A DNA stretch of 7,541 bases, taken from the NCBI GenBank assembly GCA_030452275.1, contig JAKDMR010000089.1, forward strand, positions 1 through 7,541, given 5' to 3'. The stretch comes from Candidatus Nitrosocosmicus sp. (GTDB lineage: Archaea; Thermoproteota; Nitrososphaeria; Nitrososphaerales; Nitrososphaeraceae). The notes beneath the pieces are model-generated. The model searched no databases. It was not told where the DNA came from and was given only the letters and a program-made list of their open reading frames with translations. The translations under genes were made by a program, and so were the position numbers. This document shows, in pieces, positions 4,716 through 7,541 of the stretch (position 1 is its first letter; each line of letters opens with the position of its first letter).

Positions 4716-7541
4716 TTATTCAAGATATATTGCTGGTTTAAAAGGTCTAGAGAACCTTGCTTTATTTTTAGGATCATACATTTTGGAGTCATCTTCGTAA
4801 TATATTTTGATACAAGTTTCTTCAATGCCAAATTCAGAGGATAATAATCTGGTTCCATCCTTCAATGCGCTGTATTCGTCAAACAAACCTATATTTACCC
4901 TTCTTTCTTGTTCTGCAGGAGACAATGAAAGTATGTCCTCATTAATTTTTTTTATGAAATCTGTATTTCTTTTCACTAGATTCTTATGTTCAGCAGATAA
5001 TGAAATATCCGAAAGCAATGATTTCATAACCAGCCCAAAATTCTTAGTCTTTGTGTTTGTCACCAAATTTAAGACTTTATCATACAAGAATTTCTTATCA
5101 TTTGATGATAAATATATATGAATATTTTTTACTTGTGTATTTTTTGTCACCTTCACAATTTTGTGCAAATCATCAAGGATATTTGAAATCTCGTGTTCGT
5201 TTTCATCAGTAACCGGATTAACAAACTCACTTTTTATGGTGGGCCAATCACCTTGAAAAATAGATCCTTTTTTTGGTTCTAATAATTCCCACAACTCCTC
5301 TGCAAGAAATGGACAAAAAGGAGCCAACATTTTGACTCTTGCTCTAAAAAAGTATGAAATGACAAAAAGATCTGCATTATTCTTGGTAATATGATTAGAT
5401 CTGGATTCCTTTCTTTTCTTGTACCATTCAAAATCCTTATCCATTAAATATAGCACGTTATTTAGGGCATCTCTTATTCGCATTTCGTCAAATGAATTAG
5501 TAATCTCTTTGATGGTAGAGTTTACACGCTGGAGTAACCACTTATCCTCCCATCCTAACTCGCTTAAAAGGCCAGGAAAGTCATCGTCTGAAACTTTGAG
5601 ATTTGTAGCAGTCTTTTGTTTTGATTCAAAGTCTTTACCAAATTCATAAATTTCATTTAATCTCGAATGTATCCCCTTCAGAGTTGAAATAGAAAAATCA
5701 ACATCTTGTAATAATTCTCCCAAAACCAACATGGCCACCCGTATGGAATCTGCGTTAAACTGCTTTATGGTACTTCTCAAGGGTATTATATTACCCATGG
5801 ACTTTGACATTTTCTTCCCGTCCATTAGAACCGACCCATTGACTACTATCTGCTTGGGCCACAAAGATGTTGGAAATATTATTGAGTGATTAAAGATAAA
5901 AAATGAAAGGTGATTTGGGACTAAATCTCTCCCCGAATGTCTTGAATCTAAAGGGTAATAATACTTGAATTCTTTACGAATTTGTTTAGATTGAAGTAAG
6001 AACTCGGTTAACAACGATTTATCCATATTCGAATCAATCTGGATGGAAGTCAAATCGTCTGAAAAGTTATCATTTTCGTCTAGTGCAAGGAAATAACCAG
6101 ACTTTACATTCAATAGAACATAATCAAAAAAAGTATTATCGATAAAATTGGAATATTTTTCCAAATTATGCAAATTAACGTATTTAGAAATAATATAGTA
6201 AACCATGTAAATAACAGAATCAGACAAACTCTCGACTATCCAATCTTTATCCCATGGCATTGGTGTACCTAGCCCGGTTTTTCTCGCACATGCTCTAACC
6301 TTAAGCCAATCAAATACGTTATTGAATTCTTTAACTATTTCTTTGGGTATTATTTCCATTTTGTTTAAACATTCAAGAGCTAAGGCTTTCCATTCAGGAT
6401 TACCATAATTCAGAAACCATTGGTTATTCAATAATTTGACATAACATAATGTCCCACATCTACAATAAACTGGTTTGTTAGTCATTTCAAAAAACGGAAC
6501 AGATTCTTGTAAAGCATTTAAACGTTCCTTGACTAGGTCTTTAGCTTTTGAAACAGACATTCCTGAATATTCAAAAGTTCTTTCGTTCATTTTCCCACTA
6601 TAAAATTCTAATGAGTATAATTCAGATGTCGCCTTCTCCAAATTAGGATCATTTTGGTCGGTTATACTATATTTTTCTAGAAAAACCATAGAAGGAATCG
6701 GTTCGTTACCTAAATTATTGTTGCCTGTTGCTTTAACAGAGTGAGGTGTCGCATCAGTAACCGTTTCATTATCAACGTTAGCTGGTAATTGGTCATATTG
6801 TTCTTGAATTTTAGATTCTATTATTACTATGGGATCCAAGTAGACCGAACTCACTTGGGCAGGGTGATCTGACGATAGTTTTTTAAAATCCAAAAGGGCT
6901 TGCATATCAAATGGAGCGTGACCAGGAACCGACATTACGAGTCCACTGCCTTCGTCTAGGGTAACAAATGTTGCAGGCAAGATTGGTATAAATTGCTTAG
7001 TCAGCGGGGATACGACCATAGCGCCTATCAATTCTTTGCCCAAAAGCGTCTTAGTTAACTTTATTGAATAATTAAGATATTCTAATTTCTTTGCAGCGGT
7101 CCTGCTTAAGATCCAATTTTCAGTTTCATTTACTAGTACGACAATATACTCTTCATCGGGATTTATCCAAAGATTAGTCACCCCGAAAATAGTTTCGGGC
7201 CTTAGTGTAGCAACAGGTATGATTATGTTCTCATTTTTAAGCTTGAATTTGATCAAGGAATACTCTGTGAATGATGGCTCAATGTCACCCAAAGTGTCAT
7301 GCTGACTAACTGGGTTTGAGTCATTAGGACACCAGCCTACTGGGTGAGACCCTTGTTCGATCACTCCGAGTTTTTTGAGAGTTTCAAATTGCCAAGATAT
7401 TAGGTTCTTATATACCGGATCAATGGTTGTAAATTCGCGTCTCCAATCAATCGAATACCCCATCTCCTGCATTCCAGCTTTTATCTCATTATGGAAATAT
7501 TTGGCTATATGAAGAGGGTCTCTAAAAGTGAGTATATCATT
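4716..7541 (-). CDS. leuS: Leucyl-tRNA synthetase, archaeal type, N-terminus cut by window edge
   Basis: This cytoplasmic enzyme charges tRNA-Leu with leucine. The open frame runs unbroken to base 7541, so 941 residues are visible and the N-terminal part with the HIGH motif lies outside. Numbering from the first visible residue: a DWRREF segment is at about 32-37. The CP1 editing domain follows, with the threonine-rich motif TLRPETIFG (112-120) and SVPGHAPFD ending at D212, the editing-site aspartate. A CRCGTLC segment lies near 357-365, RACARKTGLGTPMPW near 414-428, HSGRD at 535-539 and the ATP-binding KMSKS at 577-581. A helical anticodon-binding domain and a long C-terminal tRNA-binding domain, ending ARFSRPFKPAIYLE, complete it. 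All visible catalytic and editing motifs are intact. This domain order is that of archaeal/eukaryal LeuRS. An Asn/Thr-rich stretch at about 252-280 inside CP1 looks like a lineage insertion. Its promoter is not in the window. Confidence 0.96.
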   Translation of the reverse strand, partial: NDILTFRDPLHIAKYFHNEIKAGMQEMGYSIDWRREFTTIDPVYKNLISWQFETLKKLGVIEQGSHPVGWCPNDSNPVSQHDTLGDIEPSFTEYSLIKFKLKNENIIIPVATLRPETIFGVTNLWINPDEEYIVVLVNETENWILSRTAAKKLEYLNYSIKLTKTLLGKELIGAMVVSPLTKQFIPILPATFVTLDEGSGLVMSVPGHAPFDMQALLDFKKLSSDHPAQVSSVYLDPIVIIESKIQEQYDQLPANVDNETVTDATPHSVKATGNNNLGNEPIPSMVFLEKYSITDQNDPNLEKATSELYSLEFYSGKMNERTFEYSGMSVSKAKDLVKERLNALQESVPFFEMTNKPVYCRCGTLCYVKLLNNQWFLNYGNPEWKALALECLNKMEIIPKEIVKEFNNVFDWLKVRACARKTGLGTPMPWDKDWIVESLSDSVIYMVYYIISKYVNLHNLEKYSNFIDNTFFDYVLLNVKSGYFLALDENDNFSDDLTSIQIDSNMDKSLLTEFLLQSKQIRKEFKYYYPLDSRHSGRDLVPNHLSFFIFNHSIIFPTSLWPKQIVVNGSVLMDGKKMSKSMGNIIPLRSTIKQFNADSIRVAMLVLGELLQDVDFSISTLKGIHSRLNEIYEFGKDFESKQKTATNLKVSDDDFPGLLSELGWEDKWLLQRVNSTIKEITNSFDEMRIRDALNNVLYLMDKDFEWYKKRKESRSNHITKNNADLFVISYFFRARVKMLAPFCPFLAEELWELLEPKKGSIFQGDWPTIKSEFVNPVTDENEHEISNILDDLHKIVKVTKNTQVKNIHIYLSSNDKKFLYDKVLNLVTNTKTKNFGLVMKSLLSDISLSAEHKNLVKRNTDFIKKINEDILSLSPAEQERRVNIGLFDEYSALKDGTRLLSSEFGIEETCIKIYYEDDSKMYDPKNKARFSRPFKPAIYLE

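Noticed and set aside
4664..5649. Short frames overlapping leuS (4664-4858 minus; 4807-5121 and 5419-5649 plus)
   Set aside because: All overlap clearly conserved LeuRS coding sequence in other frames and have no motif of their own.

Overview
The window is strongly AT-rich and looks archaeal, most likely from an ammonia-oxidising Nitrososphaeria (Thaumarchaeota). The evidence is an archaeal/eukaryal-type leucyl-tRNA synthetase, a geranylgeranyl-reductase-family flavoprotein, a compact four-helix CtaA/COX15 (heme A synthase) protein, A/T-rich boxes about 25-40 bases before most starts, and no Shine-Dalgarno-led starts. The low GC and roomy spacers fit a Nitrosocosmicus-like soil lineage, but that genus call is inference; Nitrosopumilales are also AT-rich.

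Layout, left to right. Bases 1-256 hold no recognisable gene. On the minus strand lie an HNH endonuclease (257-907) and, upstream of it, a secreted, sequon-rich protein of unknown function (979-1701). A divergent spacer of about 100 bases separates the latter from a plus-strand compact heme A synthase (1802-2260, TTG start). That gene converges on a minus-strand geranylgeranyl-reductase-like FAD protein (2322-3353). A second divergent spacer of 100 bases, with a TATA-like box facing each way, leads into two plus-strand genes: a 78-residue two-helix membrane protein (3454-3690) and a PsbP-like protein without a signal peptide (3735-4235). After a 480-base gene-free stretch with several small hairpins comes leuS (4716-7541, minus strand). 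It has lost its N-terminus, including the HIGH motif, to the window edge.

How the genes relate. No multi-gene operon with one clear purpose is visible. Heme A synthase (terminal oxidase cofactor), the flavoprotein (probably isoprenoid or lipid reduction) and leuS are housekeeping-type genes, each apparently with its own promoter. The HNH protein is the only gene with an accessory flavour, and nothing next to it marks a mobile element. I find no CRISPR array, tRNA, rRNA, insertion sequence or defence cassette. I do not see a convincing undescribed system here. The points most worth a second look are the two-zinc-site HNH protein, the divergent promoter pair at 3354-3453, the 13-base palindrome at 3693-3705, the hairpin-bearing spacer before leuS, and the low-complexity insert in the LeuRS editing domain.
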